Shown: positions 1 through 11,063 of the stretch, in pieces | Layout: the number at the start of each line of letters is the position of its first letter | How positions within the stretch are numbered: the stretch's first letter is position 1 | Assembly: GCA_033065855.1 (NCBI GenBank) | Contig: JAVXUO010002227.1 | Coordinates: 372,001-436,000 of the forward strand | Direction: 5' to 3' | Length of the DNA: 64,000 nucleotides | DNA from: Escallonia rubra | Taxonomy: Eukaryota > Streptophyta > Magnoliopsida > Escalloniales > Escalloniaceae | Program-made: the position numbers and the translations under genes | The notes under the pieces: model-generated | Databases searched by the model: none | What the model saw: only the letters and a program-made list of their open reading frames with translations | What the model was told of the DNA's origin: nothing

Positions 1-175
1 CAGAAGTTTGCCCGAGCAGACTGCCCGAACATAATGCTCGTCCGAACAGAATGCCTCCCGAACAGAAGTTTGTCCGAGCAGAATGTCCGAACAGAATCGT
101 GTCCGAGCAGAATGTCCGAACAGAATCGTGTCCGAGCAGAAATTCGTCCGAGCAGAAATTCGTCCGAGCAGAACA
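1..175. repeat. Minisatellite of GTCCGAGCAGAA / GTCCGAACAGAA units
   Basis: About a dozen degenerate copies of a 12-14 bp unit alternate between CCGAGCAGAA and CCGAACAGAA, some forming a 26-bp dimer (around 75-135). The array starts at or before the first base of the window. Confidence 0.75.
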
Positions 176-735
176 CTTTGAAGTTCTGAAATGTTGACCA
201 ACAAATTTCTATTTTTGGCATATTTCGCTATCATCAGTGGAAAGTGTGCTTCCACCCACTTCATTAAAGCTGGTAAAAGCAGGGGGCATATGATATAGCT
301 AAAAATACCCCTCCAATCTATGGACTACACGTGGCGGTTATGACGCGTAACCTGTACGGACTCGTTACTGATATGGCACTTACCATATCGATCATCGGGC
401 AGTATCCTAAAAAGACTCTGATTCTATCAACTCAGATTGACATAAGGATCTTTCAAGATCCTAATTGGATTCTAATTAGAGTTGATCAAAGCTCAGTCTT
501 ACTAGGATTCCACCTCCTACCACTATATAAAGGGGTCATGCCCCTCAGGTAAACCTAAGCTCACACATATACACATTGTGTCTTTACTGCTTCTTCAGAG
601 TTCTACATCGTTAGCCCTCTCTGACTTAAGCATCGGAGCGTTCCCCCGCCGGAACCCCACCCGGCGGTAACTCCGTGTTCTCTTTTGCAGGCCTGATTTC
701 TGGTGCTGTTCCCGATCCAGTTTTTAGCTGCAACA
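1..735 (+). mobile_element. 3' part of a Ty3/gypsy-type LTR (left edge off-window)
   Basis: A TATA box (TATATAAA, about 523-531) is followed about 100 bp later by CTGACTTAAGCATCGGAGCG (621-640), a motif typical of the R/U5 region of plant Ty3/gypsy LTRs, and the segment ends in CA at 735. No gag, pol or primer-binding site lies to the right; the next base starts CACTA-type sequence instead. It is therefore either a solo LTR or the 3' LTR of an element lying to the left. The first 175 bp are a short tandem repeat that may belong to U3 or to the element interior. The left boundary and target duplication cannot be seen. Confidence 0.55.
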
Positions 736-1869
736 GACAAGAAATTCCGTCGCTAAAAGTTTTAGCTACGGAATTACCGTCGCTAAAAGTTTTAGCTACG
801 GAATTACCGTCGCTAAAAGTTCCTCATATAAAAGCCCGTTACTAAAAATTTTGCGATGGAATTTTAAAATCCGTCGTCTAATATTGAACTTTTTGCGGTG
901 AATTTATTTATTAAATAGTGGCGGAATATCCGTCGCTAATTATATTTTACGTATGTTAATTTATTTTCCTTTTTGTGAAATTAGCGACAAGATAAATATT
1001 TTAGCGACGGAGCTCGCTAAATGGGATTTTTAATGACAGAATATTTCGTCGCTTAAAACGCTTATACTTAAGTACACTTTTAGCGACGGAATTAATCCGT
1101 CGCTAAAATTCAAAAAAAAATTATTTTTTTTTCTATTATTTTCCAGACCTGTAATAAAAAATTCAATGCTCAACAACAACGCAAAATCCAAATACACAAA
1201 CAAATATATATAATCAAAAAAAAAAAAAAAACTCATAATGTATAAGCCGGGAACCGGATACAGCCGATTAGGGGAGGGGAGAAGAGTACCAGCTGGGCGG
1301 GGGGGACAAGCTGGGACCGGGCACGAGAAGGGGCTCATCAAGGGTTGTCGAGTCCCAGATCTGGATCCTGCTGATCCGGGGCCGGCTCGGCATGTCCAGC
1401 AAGGGTGCTCTACTGATCCTGCTCCCTGATCATCTTCAACACCACAGTAGCAATGCGCTGGATCTCCTCCTCAGCCAACGGACGCGGAGGAGCCGACGTC
1501 TGTGGAGGGGCAACGGGGGGTGGGGACGATCCTATCACGACACGTGTAGTCGTGCTAGGCAGGCAGCGTATGAGGCCTTTCGGCCGATTGACAACCTCCG
1601 GTACATCCAGCCATCACTTCAACGCCCCAGTACTCGCACCCGTACTAGTGGACGCGGATGGCTGTCCGGACGGCTGCTCGGAGCCCCTATACTGTTCATA
1701 CGAGGCCTGCAAGAACAGTAATTTAAAGATATGTTAGTGCATTAATTAACACAACAAACATTGAACAGAAAGTCAAAAAATTAACTTAAACAAATTGACT
1801 TACATCGATCCGCCGGGCAATATTCGAAACATAGTCGCTCGCCTGGTGCGCCTTGTCCTTGTCCTTCTT

Positions 1870-2956
1870 TCACACGTGCGTCTGATTATACGTCAGAGCT
1901 ATGACCTCATCCTCTTCCAGATCCAGGTGCTGGACTGCATTCATGTGTTGGACGATGTTGTGTGCCACCGACCCCCCCATGTGCGTCGAATCTCTATTCT
2001 GTCTGTTCTCGGCCCCGCTCTTACTCTTGGCGTCCCAGCCTGGATCTGCAACCCACAGATCTATCATTTGCCCCCATACGGTTGGAGATATCCATTGTGG
2101 GGGATATTTCTTCATCTCTGTCATCGGGGCACCCTCGGGCAGCATCTTCTTTGCCCGGTCCCGTGCGTCGTGGAGCCATCGGCGGTAATGCTTGCCGATG
2201 TAAGCAAAGAAGGCATGCCACCCCAGCGCCTGCTGATCAGGTTAGTCAAACGTGAACCCCTCATGCAAGGCATTCAATAACACAAATTAATTTAAATAAT
2301 AAATTTTAATTAAACAAATACTATCGTAGAAAAAAATACTTCAACGTACCAGCCACTCCTCCCATAGGGACTCCCTCGCAGCGGTATCCCAGTCCTTCCA
2401 GTACAAGCGTTGCTCGATGAATCGGCCCTTCACAAGAATGTCAATCTTCGTCCTCGCCTGATTCTCCAGGATCCTGCTAAATAAGTAAATAAATTAATTA
2501 ATACAGTTCAAATATAAATTAACACCCCAAAAATATAACGCATGATATGATTTTTATTACTTATTGGCCCTCCTGGGTGAGCGTAACTATCTGTTTACGC
2601 TAGGGGTCAATGCGTACCCCGTGTGTCGGGCCACGGCCTCGTCGAAATCCTACGAAACACAGACACTAATACAGTTCAAATATACTTTAAATATAAGGCT
2701 AGCGAAAATTGACTAAACACCGTTATCAACTATACTTGAGGTGGAATCCACGGAAGAAGGAGAATCAACGCGCGTGTGGGATGAATCTGAGGCGAAGGCT
2801 GGGGCTGGGGAGGGGGTTAGGGCTGGGGCTGGGCCCCATCTGCTGTATGCGAGCACTCTGTGCCTCGTCATCAGTGGGCGATGATGAGGTGGGACCCACC
2901 GAGGAAGAAGCAGCTCGGCGTCCACCCCGGCCATGAATAGCCCGTATCCTATCCAT
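1870..2956 (-). pseudogene. Ptta/En/Spm plant transposase (Transposase_24-like), broken
   Basis: Several minus-strand blocks read as the second gene of a CACTA element. A possible start is the Met at 2956 (MDRIRAIHGRGGRR...). Blocks follow at about 2660-2570, 2480-2350 (residues LENQARTKIDILVKGRF and WKDWDTAARESLWEEWL) and 2265-1870 (YRRWLHDARDRAKKMLPEGA, YPPQWISPTVWGQMIDLW, then NRDSTHMGGS). The spacing and motifs, namely YRRWLHDAR, YPPxWISPxVW and H-GGS, fit the Pfam Transposase_24 family of plant En/Spm elements. The block at 2660-2570 has an in-frame TAG after RGRGPTHGVRIDP, so the gene is probably dead. Exon limits are approximate. It lies downstream of the TNP2 remnant on the same strand, the usual CACTA gene order. 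Confidence 0.7.
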
Positions 2957-3202
2957 ATCTAACTTCGTATAGATAAATTGCAAAGACATTAACACATTAA
3001 AAATAATAATTTGGCAAGAATCATCGACATTATATATATATGAACGGAGCTGCAAAAACACATTAATATGAACAAAATTTTAAAATGTTACTACATTTTT
3101 TAAAACATGTTGCAACATTACAAGTCAATCATTTTCAGTTTGAAAATCATCATCCTCTTCATCACTAGACTCATCATCCTCTTCTTCGTAGGACTCGTCA
3201 TC

Positions 3203-3510
3203 CTATTCATCTTCTAATTCATCCTCTTCATCAATACACTCAGCCATTTCATCTCCAACACTTTCCACGTCTTCCGCGTCATCATCTACGACTTCTTCTC
3301 CTAAATGAAGTGTTGTTGGAAGAGGAAGATCGTCCTCCTCGTTGTTGACCTCAACAGGTAACAAGACATGTGGTTGGTCGTCTTGACAGGTGTCTACCTC
3401 ACTGTCATATGTCATGGCAATTTCTTGAACTTGATAACTGTATACCAATGAGATTTGGGATTGGCGACGTCCTCCGCGTAAAAGACTTGTGCAGCTTGAC
3501 TAGCAAACAC
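3203..3510 (-). pseudogene. TNP2-type CACTA transposase, C-terminal remnant
   Basis: The minus strand from 3510 reads VFASQAAQVFYAEDV, then HWYTVIKFKKLP, and meets a TGA at 3412-3414. This resembles the SQAxQVFYV-D...W-VV segment near the C-terminus of plant TNP2 transposases (DUF4216 region). A second frame then continues from MTYDSEVDTCQDD to a very acidic tail (EDDLPL..., DEEDELEDE) ending at 3203, so the frame is broken or spliced near 3412. No upstream TNP2 catalytic sequence was seen; the DNA to the right is AT-rich minisatellite. It is the last trace of the transposase that would have moved this element. Confidence 0.6.
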
Positions 3511-3529
3511 AAAGGGAGGAGTAGGACTA

Positions 3530-4190
3530 ATTAGTCATAGTTAGGGTTTAATTGTGCCGAGTAGTGTTGATTAGTCCTAATTAGGGATAATTAGGTTTAA
3601 TTGGGTTATGTAGGGCCAATTATTGTTAATGAGGAGTTGTTTCGGATAATTATAGCTAATTAGGGTTGATTAGGACTAATTAGGATTATTTAGTCATAAT
3701 TAGGGTTTAATTGTGCCGAGCAGTGTTGATTAGTACTAATTGGGGCTAATTAGGCTTAATTGGGTTATGTTAGGGCTAATTATTGTTAATGAGTTGTTTC
3801 GGATAATTATAGCTAATTAGTGTTGATTAGGAGTAATTAGGCTTATTTAGAGCTAATTAGGGTTTAATTGTGCCGAGTAGTGTTGATTAGTCCAAATTAG
3901 GCTTAATTGGATTGTGTTAGGTTTAATTATGACTAATTAGGCTAAGTATAATCAATATGCGCGTAATTGAGTTCATTTGTCACTAATCAGAGTTTAGTTA
4001 GGTTTTAGGGTTTAGGGTGTAGGGTTTATTTAATCTAATCACGGGTTGCTAAGATATGAGTAATTAGGGCTAATTAGGGTTTAATTTGGGCTTATTAATG
4101 TTAATTAGGGCTAATTTGGGGTAATTACAGCTAATTTGATTTTCATTGGGTTCTTAGGGTTAATTAAAACTAATTAGGGTGTTGGAGCCA
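3530..4190. repeat. AT-rich minisatellite (GGGCTAATTAGGGTTTAATTG type)
   Basis: Degenerate short repeats of the form TAATTAGGG(T/C)TTAATT, with longer 100-200 bp copies that share a conserved TTGTGCCGAG(T/C)AGTG stretch (near 3553, 3714 and 3869). It lies inside the CACTA element and holds no coding sequence. Confidence 0.75.
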
Positions 4191-4299
4191 AGATGAGATT
4201 CCAGGGGGTGCAAGCTAAAAATGTCGCGTTAACCTAATTAACCTAAATTCAATGCACAGTCAACAATCTCAATTTCGACACGTCATATAGGGTGTCGAT

Positions 4300-4445
4300 A
4301 TGGTGTCCGATACGTGTCTCACACCTCCGGACACGTGTCCGACACGTACGACACCTACGGACACGTGTTCGACGCCTACGGACACGTGTCCGACGCCTCC
4401 GGACACGTGTCCGACACCCACCAACACGCACCTCCGGACACATCG
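4300..4445. repeat. Palindromic CACGTG minisatellite
   Basis: Four copies of the 12-bp (near-)palindrome GGACACGTGTCC (4329-4340, 4359-4370 with one change, 4380-4391, 4401-4412) are joined by GACGCCT(A/C)C spacers, with related GATACGTGTC units at the edge. Each copy contains a perfect CACGTG core. It is inside the CACTA element. Confidence 0.8.
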
Positions 4446-4884
4446 GCATATGTTGATTTATTTTTTAAATGCCGGACACCGTCGATCAGACGTGGTGTCA
4501 GTGTCTGTGCTAACTAACATGTATCTCAATCCAATTGGGTCCCATCCTCCGTCAACAATCTCAATTCTCAAATGCTCAATGCAATAAAAATCACACATTC
4601 AATCCAATTGGGTCCCATCCTCAATCAGGAAATCTCAATATCTCAAATGTTCAATGCACGATTAACAATCTATAATCATCAATTAACAACCTAAAATCAT
4701 CAATTATTAATCTCAATTACTTCAAATGCACAACTAATAACCTAAAATCATCAATTAACAACCTAAAATCATCGATCAATAATCACAATTCTCAAATGCA
4801 CAATTAACAACCTAAAATTATCAAACAAAATATCAATGTTCAAATGGAAAAAAAAATGATTCAAAATGCACATATCCGATGTGC

Positions 4885-5570
4885 TTGAATTATTTCAATT
4901 TAGGGTTCGATTCGATTAGGGAATTTAATTTAGGGTTTAATTAGGGGGTTCTATTAGTTCAATTTAGGGTTCGGTTGAATTGGAGCATCCAATTTAGGGT
5001 TCAATTTAGGGTTCGATTGGATTAAGACAATCAATTAAGGATTCAATTAAGGATTCAATTAAGGGTTCAATTACTTTAATTTAGGGTTCGATTTTATTAG
5101 AGCATTCAATTTAGGCTTTAATTAAGGTTCAATTACTTCAATTTAAGGTTCAATTAGGGGGTTCTATTAGTCCAATTTAGCGTTTTGTTGAATTGGGGCA
5201 TTCAATTTAGGGTTCAATTAGGGGGTTCAATAAGTTCAATTTAGGGTTCGATTGGATTAGGGCATTCAATTTAGGGTTCAATTAGGGGGTTCAATAAGTT
5301 CAATTTAGGGTTCGATTCGATTAGGGCATTTAATTTAAGTTTAATTAGGGTTCAATTAGGGGGTTCTTTTAGTCCAATTTAGCGTTCGGTTGAATTAGGA
5401 CATTCAATTTAGGGTTCAATTAAGGGGTTCAATTTAGGGTTCGATTGAATTAGTGCATTCAATTTAGGATTCAATTCGGGGTTCAATTAGTTTAGTTTAG
5501 GGTTCAATTCAATTAGGGGTTCAATTAGTTTAATTTAGGGTTCGATTCGATTAGGACATTCAATAGGTGA
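4885..5570. repeat. AT-rich minisatellite (CAATTTAGGGTTCAATTAGGG type)
   Basis: Roughly twenty degenerate units of TTCAATTTAGGGTTCGATT / TTCAATTAGGGGG. The recurring TTTAGGGTT core matches the plant telomere heptamer in one register, but the spacing is not heptameric, so this is a minisatellite and not a telomere tract. Confidence 0.75.
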
Positions 5571-6231
5571 CACAATTAAATTGGCTTAGCTATATCATTA
5601 ACCAATGGAGCCAATTAAGGCAAATTAGGATAAATTCCAATTAGTGAATTAGACTACGATCATTAGTGAATTGTGTTGAACTGGCATTTCATGCCATTAA
5701 TTCAAATCTATATAAAGCATTCGCATCTTGGCTGTCACATAATTAAAAAGGGCAGGCACATACTGGTGCTGGGGGGTGTAGTATGGGGCTTGCTGAGAGC
5801 CCGGAGATTGTGGGTATCCATGGTGACTCAACGAAGATGAACCGTTCTCTGAAGATTCTAGCCTACTTTTTACTCTCGAAATTGTACCTCCCATGATCAG
5901 TACAATCTTGAAGTCTCTCCCCTCAAATCAATCCAGCAACTTCTATCAAAATTTGCCTCGATTTCGTGATATTACGATACCCAGTTAAGTTTTGGACAAT
6001 CTTGAACTGGAATGACAAATGTGTTTGTTTACTTCAACAAGAAGTTGATTTTATAATGCAGGTGGAATGGTAATGTGAAAGGGTACAAGTCATTGACAAA
6101 AAACCCAAATATTGACATACTAGATTAGATCCAAAATCGTTTACATTTGAAATGCTCATGACCATGACACTTCTGATCAAGAAGCGAAGCTTCGTAGAAA
6201 AGAATAAAGCGAACTGATTTAGTGGACTTAC

Positions 6232-6336
6232 CTTGTAATAGACGGCGGCAGTGAAGGGCGGCAACATTGGTGGCGCGCGGAGGTAGAAGTTAGGGTTTTC
6301 ATGCGGCGGCAGTGGAGGGGGATCGCCGGAGGTCAC
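6232..6336 (-). CDS. Possible first exon of a CACTA-borne gene (uncertain)
   Basis: A minus-strand open segment starts with Met (MTSGDPPPLPPHENPNFYLR...) and ends VYYK directly at a strong donor, CAAG|GTAAGT, at 6231/6232. It is proline-rich, without a recognised domain. Its place just inside the element's 5' subterminal repeats and its strand, the same as the two transposase remnants, would suit a leading exon. No matching downstream exon was identified; chance is a real alternative. Confidence 0.25.
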
Positions 6337-6860
6337 CGTCTAGGGGGAGTGCGAAGGTGGGTCACCGTGTAAGTGGAGTGCGGAGCTGAGAACGGCGATG
6401 CAGCTGTGTGATTTTCAGAGAGAGAAACGGGGAAGGAGGAAGAAACAGATCTGGGCATTTTAATCAAGGACTTTTAGCGACGAAATTATTTACCGACGGA
6501 ATTTTTAGCGACGGCAAAATTCCATCGCTTAATTTTTTTTATAAAACTCTCCCAAAAAACTAATTTTGTTAAAAAGTTTTAGCGATGGGAATTCCGTCGC
6601 TAAAAAACTGCCGCAAAAAAAATATGTCAATAAAAAACTTTGCCGACGGAATGTTTCGTCGGTAATACTATTTAATGACGGAAGTTTTACAGACGGTTAC
6701 TTCCGTCGATAAAAGTCTATTTACTGACGGAAAAGATTCGGTCGGTAAAAACCCGTCGCTAAAGGCCTATTTTCTTGTAGTGGATTACTAAAAAGTTCTC
6801 GAGAATCACGTAAGCATTGCTTTTATGGGATTTAATATTAATTTTTAGTCCAGCTTACTA

Positions 6861-7331
6861 AGGCTCTGTTTGGTAACGTTTATTTTTTCAGTTTTTTCTC
6901 CAGTTTTGTAAACTTGAGAAAATAAACGCGTTTGACACACAATTTTTTTTTTTTTGTTTTTAAAACAGGACTGCTTTTGAAAACTCTCATTTAGGAGTTT
7001 TGGGTTTTCAGTTTTGATTTTTATTTTGAAACGACCACCACCACAGCTACCGCTGACCACGACATCTTGTTGGCAGCCACTGCCGGAGACTGACCAGCCA
7101 ACTGGCAGCCACCACCTTGCCCCACCATCGCCAACGCAAACCATCACCAAAGAAAAAACTCAAAATAAAAATCGGATAATCAAACATATAAAAGAAATAA
7201 CTCAAAACAAAAATTGGGTAATCAAATACCCATTCATTTTTGTAAAAAAAAAACTAAACTAAACTGGTTTTTGTTTTTGTTTTTTTTTTGAAATAGAAAA
7301 CTAAAACTGAAAGTGATTTCAAACGCTACCT
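6861..7331. mobile_element. hAT-like MITE candidate
   Basis: The left end AGGCTCTGTTTGGTAACG and the right end read in reverse, AGGTAGCGTTTGAAATCAC, form imperfect terminal inverted repeats of the kind seen in plant hAT-type MITEs. The centre (7025-7145) is GC-rich and CCACC-rich in contrast to AT-rich arms. An 8-bp target duplication is not evident, so boundaries are provisional. It lies about 80 bp right of the CACTA end. Confidence 0.4.
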
Positions 7332-7559
7332 AAGTTTCGAATTATTAAAAGAAAATTCTTAGAGATATTTGTTAATGACAGACAAATAAAACTTATCTAC
7401 AATCCCAAGCTCCAGAATAGTTTGATTCAATGTAAGTTGTTTGCTTGAGAAAATTACATAACTCAGTTGTCTGCAAGGAATTTTTTTTTATTTTTTATGT
7501 CTATTAAAGATCACTATACAACAAAAGGTTGAAACTTCTTAATATGGATATAAATCAAA

Positions 7560-9419
7560 TAGTTTTATAGAATTTTTTTATCTAAAGGTCAAAAAGCACC
7601 CTTAATTTTGACAAACTGTAAAATTCAAATAAGGTATTTGAAAGAAAGAAAGTCAAAAAAATCCTTTAATCTTAAAAAGCTCTAAAATTCAAAAAAAGTA
7701 TTTTAGAGGAAGAGGCTTAATGCCATGGTGAAAGTTAAAAAATAAAAAATAATCCTTAACTTTAAACAAACTCTAACCTATATCAAAAGGCATTTTAAGT
7801 AGTAATCGTTTTAAAAGGGTACTTTCAAGAAAAATGTTTTATCTTTTATCCCCTTGGGACCATATTTACACGTACGATCCGAAGGAGCTGTATCTGTAAC
7901 CGTTTAGGTCAAAATCATATTCTATTGTCACTAAAAGATGTATTAGTGAACTTTTATCCTTTTTAGTGATAAACTGTATAAATTTGGCCACAAATGTTGC
8001 AATGTGGCCTCATAAAGCCGTACTTAATTTTTGTAAACCTTTTAAATTTGGAGAGGGCTTTTTTATTTTAAAAATGTTTAGACATTTAATCCCTTGAGAT
8101 CACTTTTATATACTGGGGCTAGTTCCACACCCGTTTTAATTAAACTCATAATCTTTTATCACTAATAGTGACATTAGTGAACTTTAACCTCTCCAGCGAC
8201 AAACATTTATTTAGCTAAAAATGTTGTAATCTAGCCTCACCCTTTTAAAAGTCAAAAGACTCTTAATTTTTGTAAACCTTTTGAATTTAAAAAGCATACT
8301 TTTAAGGAAAACAAATGTTTAGCCATTTTACATGTTGGATCATTTTATACGGTGGGGCTGGATCCCACCCGTTTTGGTTAAATTCATACTCTTACTCTTT
8401 TGTTATTAAAAATGTATTAGTGAACTTTTAGCTCATTTATTAGTGACAACATATTCAAATTTAACCAAAACTATTGTAATTTAGTGTTAGCCTTTAAAAG
8501 CCAAAAATACCCTTAATTATTTGAAACTTTTTTGAGTTTAAAATGGTTTGTTTGAAAGTAAAACATGTTAAGCGGTTTAACCCCTTGGGTATCAAAACTT
8601 AAGAGTTTTCAAGGTGAAAAAAGAATCATTAATCACTCAAACTCAAATAAATTGGATTCTTTATCAATTGGGTTTCAGCTAATTTTATCACCTATGAAAG
8701 TGGAATATACAAAGGTAATAACCATAGGAAGAACATTTTATCGTACATATGGTATTCCGAGCTACAGTGAAACATATAAAGACAATAACAATATGAATTA
8801 ATGTAAAAATACCTAAAAAAAACTCCACTTTTACTATAGCTTCCATATACCAATATGTTTGTATTCGAAATCTAGAATAAAATGATTTACGTTAGCTTCA
8901 ATGTCTTAATATGTTTGTATTTATAATATATATACATGCACAATAGTTCAAAGGCTACAGAAAACTCTGGTATATGCAAGTCATTTTTTTAATCAAATTT
9001 GATGAAGAAGATGTAGTAGCTATAACTTAGTTTAATATTAAAGTGAATGGATATAAATTTTGATAGAATTTTGTCAGTAACGATGATCAAAGAGTATGTA
9101 ACATAGTTCAAGAGTGATTTTTCTTAATTATAAAAGTCAAAACAATTCTTAACTCTAAAAAAAGCAAATATTTCAATTAAGGATATTCTAAGGAAAGAAG
9201 CTTGATATCACGTGAGACACGTGAGAAGTCAAAACACCCTTACATTTTAATTACATTGTAATCTAATTAAAAGGGTATTTTATGGGAATAAAAAGTTATA
9301 AGTCAAAAATATCCCTAATCACCCCTAATTTTTTAGGAAGACGTCAATTTAAAAAGGGCATTTTGAGGATAAAAAAAATTAGTCATTTAACCCCAGCCAT
9401 ACTTTTATAAATGTATAGA
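7560..9419 (-). mobile_element. Helitron-related AT-rich element, 5' end at 9419
   Basis: The minus strand from 9419 reads TCTATACATTTATAAAAG after an A, matching the 5' end of the bounded Helitron at 31285-37818 (TCTATACATATATAAAAG). The interior shares that element's vocabulary: repeated AAGTCAAAA...CCCTTAA..., AAAAAGGGTATTTT, and CACTAAAAGATGTATTAGTGAAC motifs about 240 bp apart (near 7930, 8160, 8405). No 3' hairpin with CTAG was found near the left limit, which is therefore arbitrary; the copy looks truncated or strongly diverged. No Rep/helicase coding was seen. Confidence 0.45.
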
Positions 9420-10660
9420 TACAGATTAAAAAAACATATATCTTAACTCACAAGTAATGTAGGACTAAAGCACTTAAGCATATGATAGATTTTTTCAAAA
9501 CTCTAATATTTTTCTTAGAACCATTCTTATTTACGAAAAGAAAATTTTAATTTTTACAATATTAATTAGTAATACGACTTACTTTCCACCACTTGTACGA
9601 AGGTACAATAGAATTCACATTACTATCTAGTTTTTGTCATCAAAATTTAAACATTTGTATATTCGTTATATATCTAGACAACCTAGAAAGGACGAACTCT
9701 GATGCGGGTATGGGTGCGGATACGCGAATAAACTATTTTAAAATTTTATAGGATATAGGTGGGGCAGGAATACGAATAGCATATAAACTATATATGTGAA
9801 GATCATATTAATATTTTCAACCAAATCAGTGAGAGTTTGTCAATTTATTAGACTGTTTAGTTAATAGTGAAATTTTCAACCAAATTAGTGAGAGTTTGTT
9901 AAGTTTAATGGGTTGTTTTGTAGATAGTAAAATTGTATAGGTTAATATGGAAAAGTTTGTATGTTATATTATTGTTATTTCTTTGAAATATTGGAACTAG
10001 TTTAAGTAAAAAATTGATAAGTGGGTACTTAAATAAAATAACAAATTGTTTGATATAGCTGCCAAATACGTAACTGTTAGATAAAACTTTCAGATAAAAC
10101 TCTATGAAATGATAACATCGATAACAACGATGGTCTCTTTTTCTTCTCTGGAACCACAGATGTTACTGCCGGGCACTGCTCGTCGTCGTGGGATGCTACA
10201 CGTCAATGCTGCCTGGGTCGCTGGTGACTTCTTCTTCTTCTTCTATCTCTCGTCCCCTCTTTGTCTGAAAACAGTAATACACGATACTTTTTGAGTGGAG
10301 AAAATCTTTTAAGGTTCGACTTTGAATATGAAGAATCGGGTGTGTATCTCGGCCGTGTCACTATTGTGAGCCACACCCAAAATTCAATTTTTTATTACAC
10401 AAGTATAAAAAATATTCGACACGCATCCGGTGCACACCCATGTCCACCCGACCGAACCCAGTGCTTCATAGCTGACAACAGGATATCAATGATTAAACAT
10501 TTATAATTCCTCAAAGTTACAAAATAGAAAAATATATGGAGTGTCTCTCCATCCACACGATACAATGGAGTAAATATAAGCAAAATGTAATGGAGCCATA
10601 TTTTACAAAACAAAGGGGCCATCCAAATCATGTAGTGAAGTAGAACACAAGCAATATACT
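9420..10660. other. Intergenic, no gene recognised
   Basis: AT-rich sequence with near-repeats of AGTGAGAGTTTGT (about 9829 and 9887). Short open frames at 10109-10506 have no recognisable domain. I see no RNA gene or bounded element. Confidence 0.5.
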
Positions 10661-10713
10661 ATGACTATGCTTAATTACACTGGAAAAGAAACCAAAAAAT
10701 TTCTGCCAAACCA

Positions 10714-10971
10714 ATGCCAAGTAGCAGTGAGGTACTTCTGTTTGTCATCAGTGATGCCTCATGGAAATCGGAACTCCGTGGCCCCTGTGGCTTGGACTGG
10801 AACGTGGGACTCGGCCTTTCAACAGGACATGGAAGAGCTTCGCGTCCAAATTATGCAGCTTTGGCGTACGTAAATCAACTATTGGCTTACTTGAAGCTCC
10901 TTGGCTATCAGAATTTGGTACTACGTGTGAAAACTGCGTTCGCGCTGCAGAAATATTGCTTACTGCCATGA
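10714..10971 (+). pseudogene. Possible degenerate RNase H-like fragment
   Basis: An 85-residue open frame contains ISDASWKSE, then SRPNYAALAYVNQLLAYLKLLGYQNLVL with residues in between. This recalls plant RNase H-like (RVT_3 type) domains: an early DASxK strand, an A-x-A-rich helix and a following (L)GYQN-V strand. The second acidic residue normally found in the A-x-AE helix and the D of the following TDS/SDS motif are missing, and no flanking reverse-transcriptase or other domain was found. If real, it is a decayed LINE or domesticated fragment; it may equally be chance resemblance. Confidence 0.25.
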
Positions 10972-11063
10972 GTATGAGTAGCAAAACTGTGATGTTGAAG
11001 CAAAATGTAGAAGAAGAAGGTAGGTTAAGGGTGGCCATGTATGGTATAAGATATGGCTTATGA

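Larger units (their letters stand above)
736..6782 (-). mobile_element. Decayed CACTA (En/Spm, CMC) DNA transposon
   Basis: The right end reads, on the minus strand, CACTACAAGAAAATAGG from 6782 inward, the classic CACTA terminus. Both ends carry many subterminal copies of CCGTCGCTAAAA and variants, in both orientations (about 740-1110 and 6470-6770), as expected of transposase-binding repeats. The left end begins GACAAGAAATTCCGTCGCT directly after the LTR that ends at 735; its first bases (CACTA) are probably on the far side of that LTR. The interior carries two broken minus-strand transposase genes and two large AT-rich minisatellites. A 3-bp target duplication cannot be tested because the left terminus is missing. 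Confidence 0.8.

Noticed and set aside
3553..5560. Interstitial telomere tract
   Set aside because: TTTAGGG occurs often but never in consecutive heptamers; the units are 15-25 bp and degenerate.
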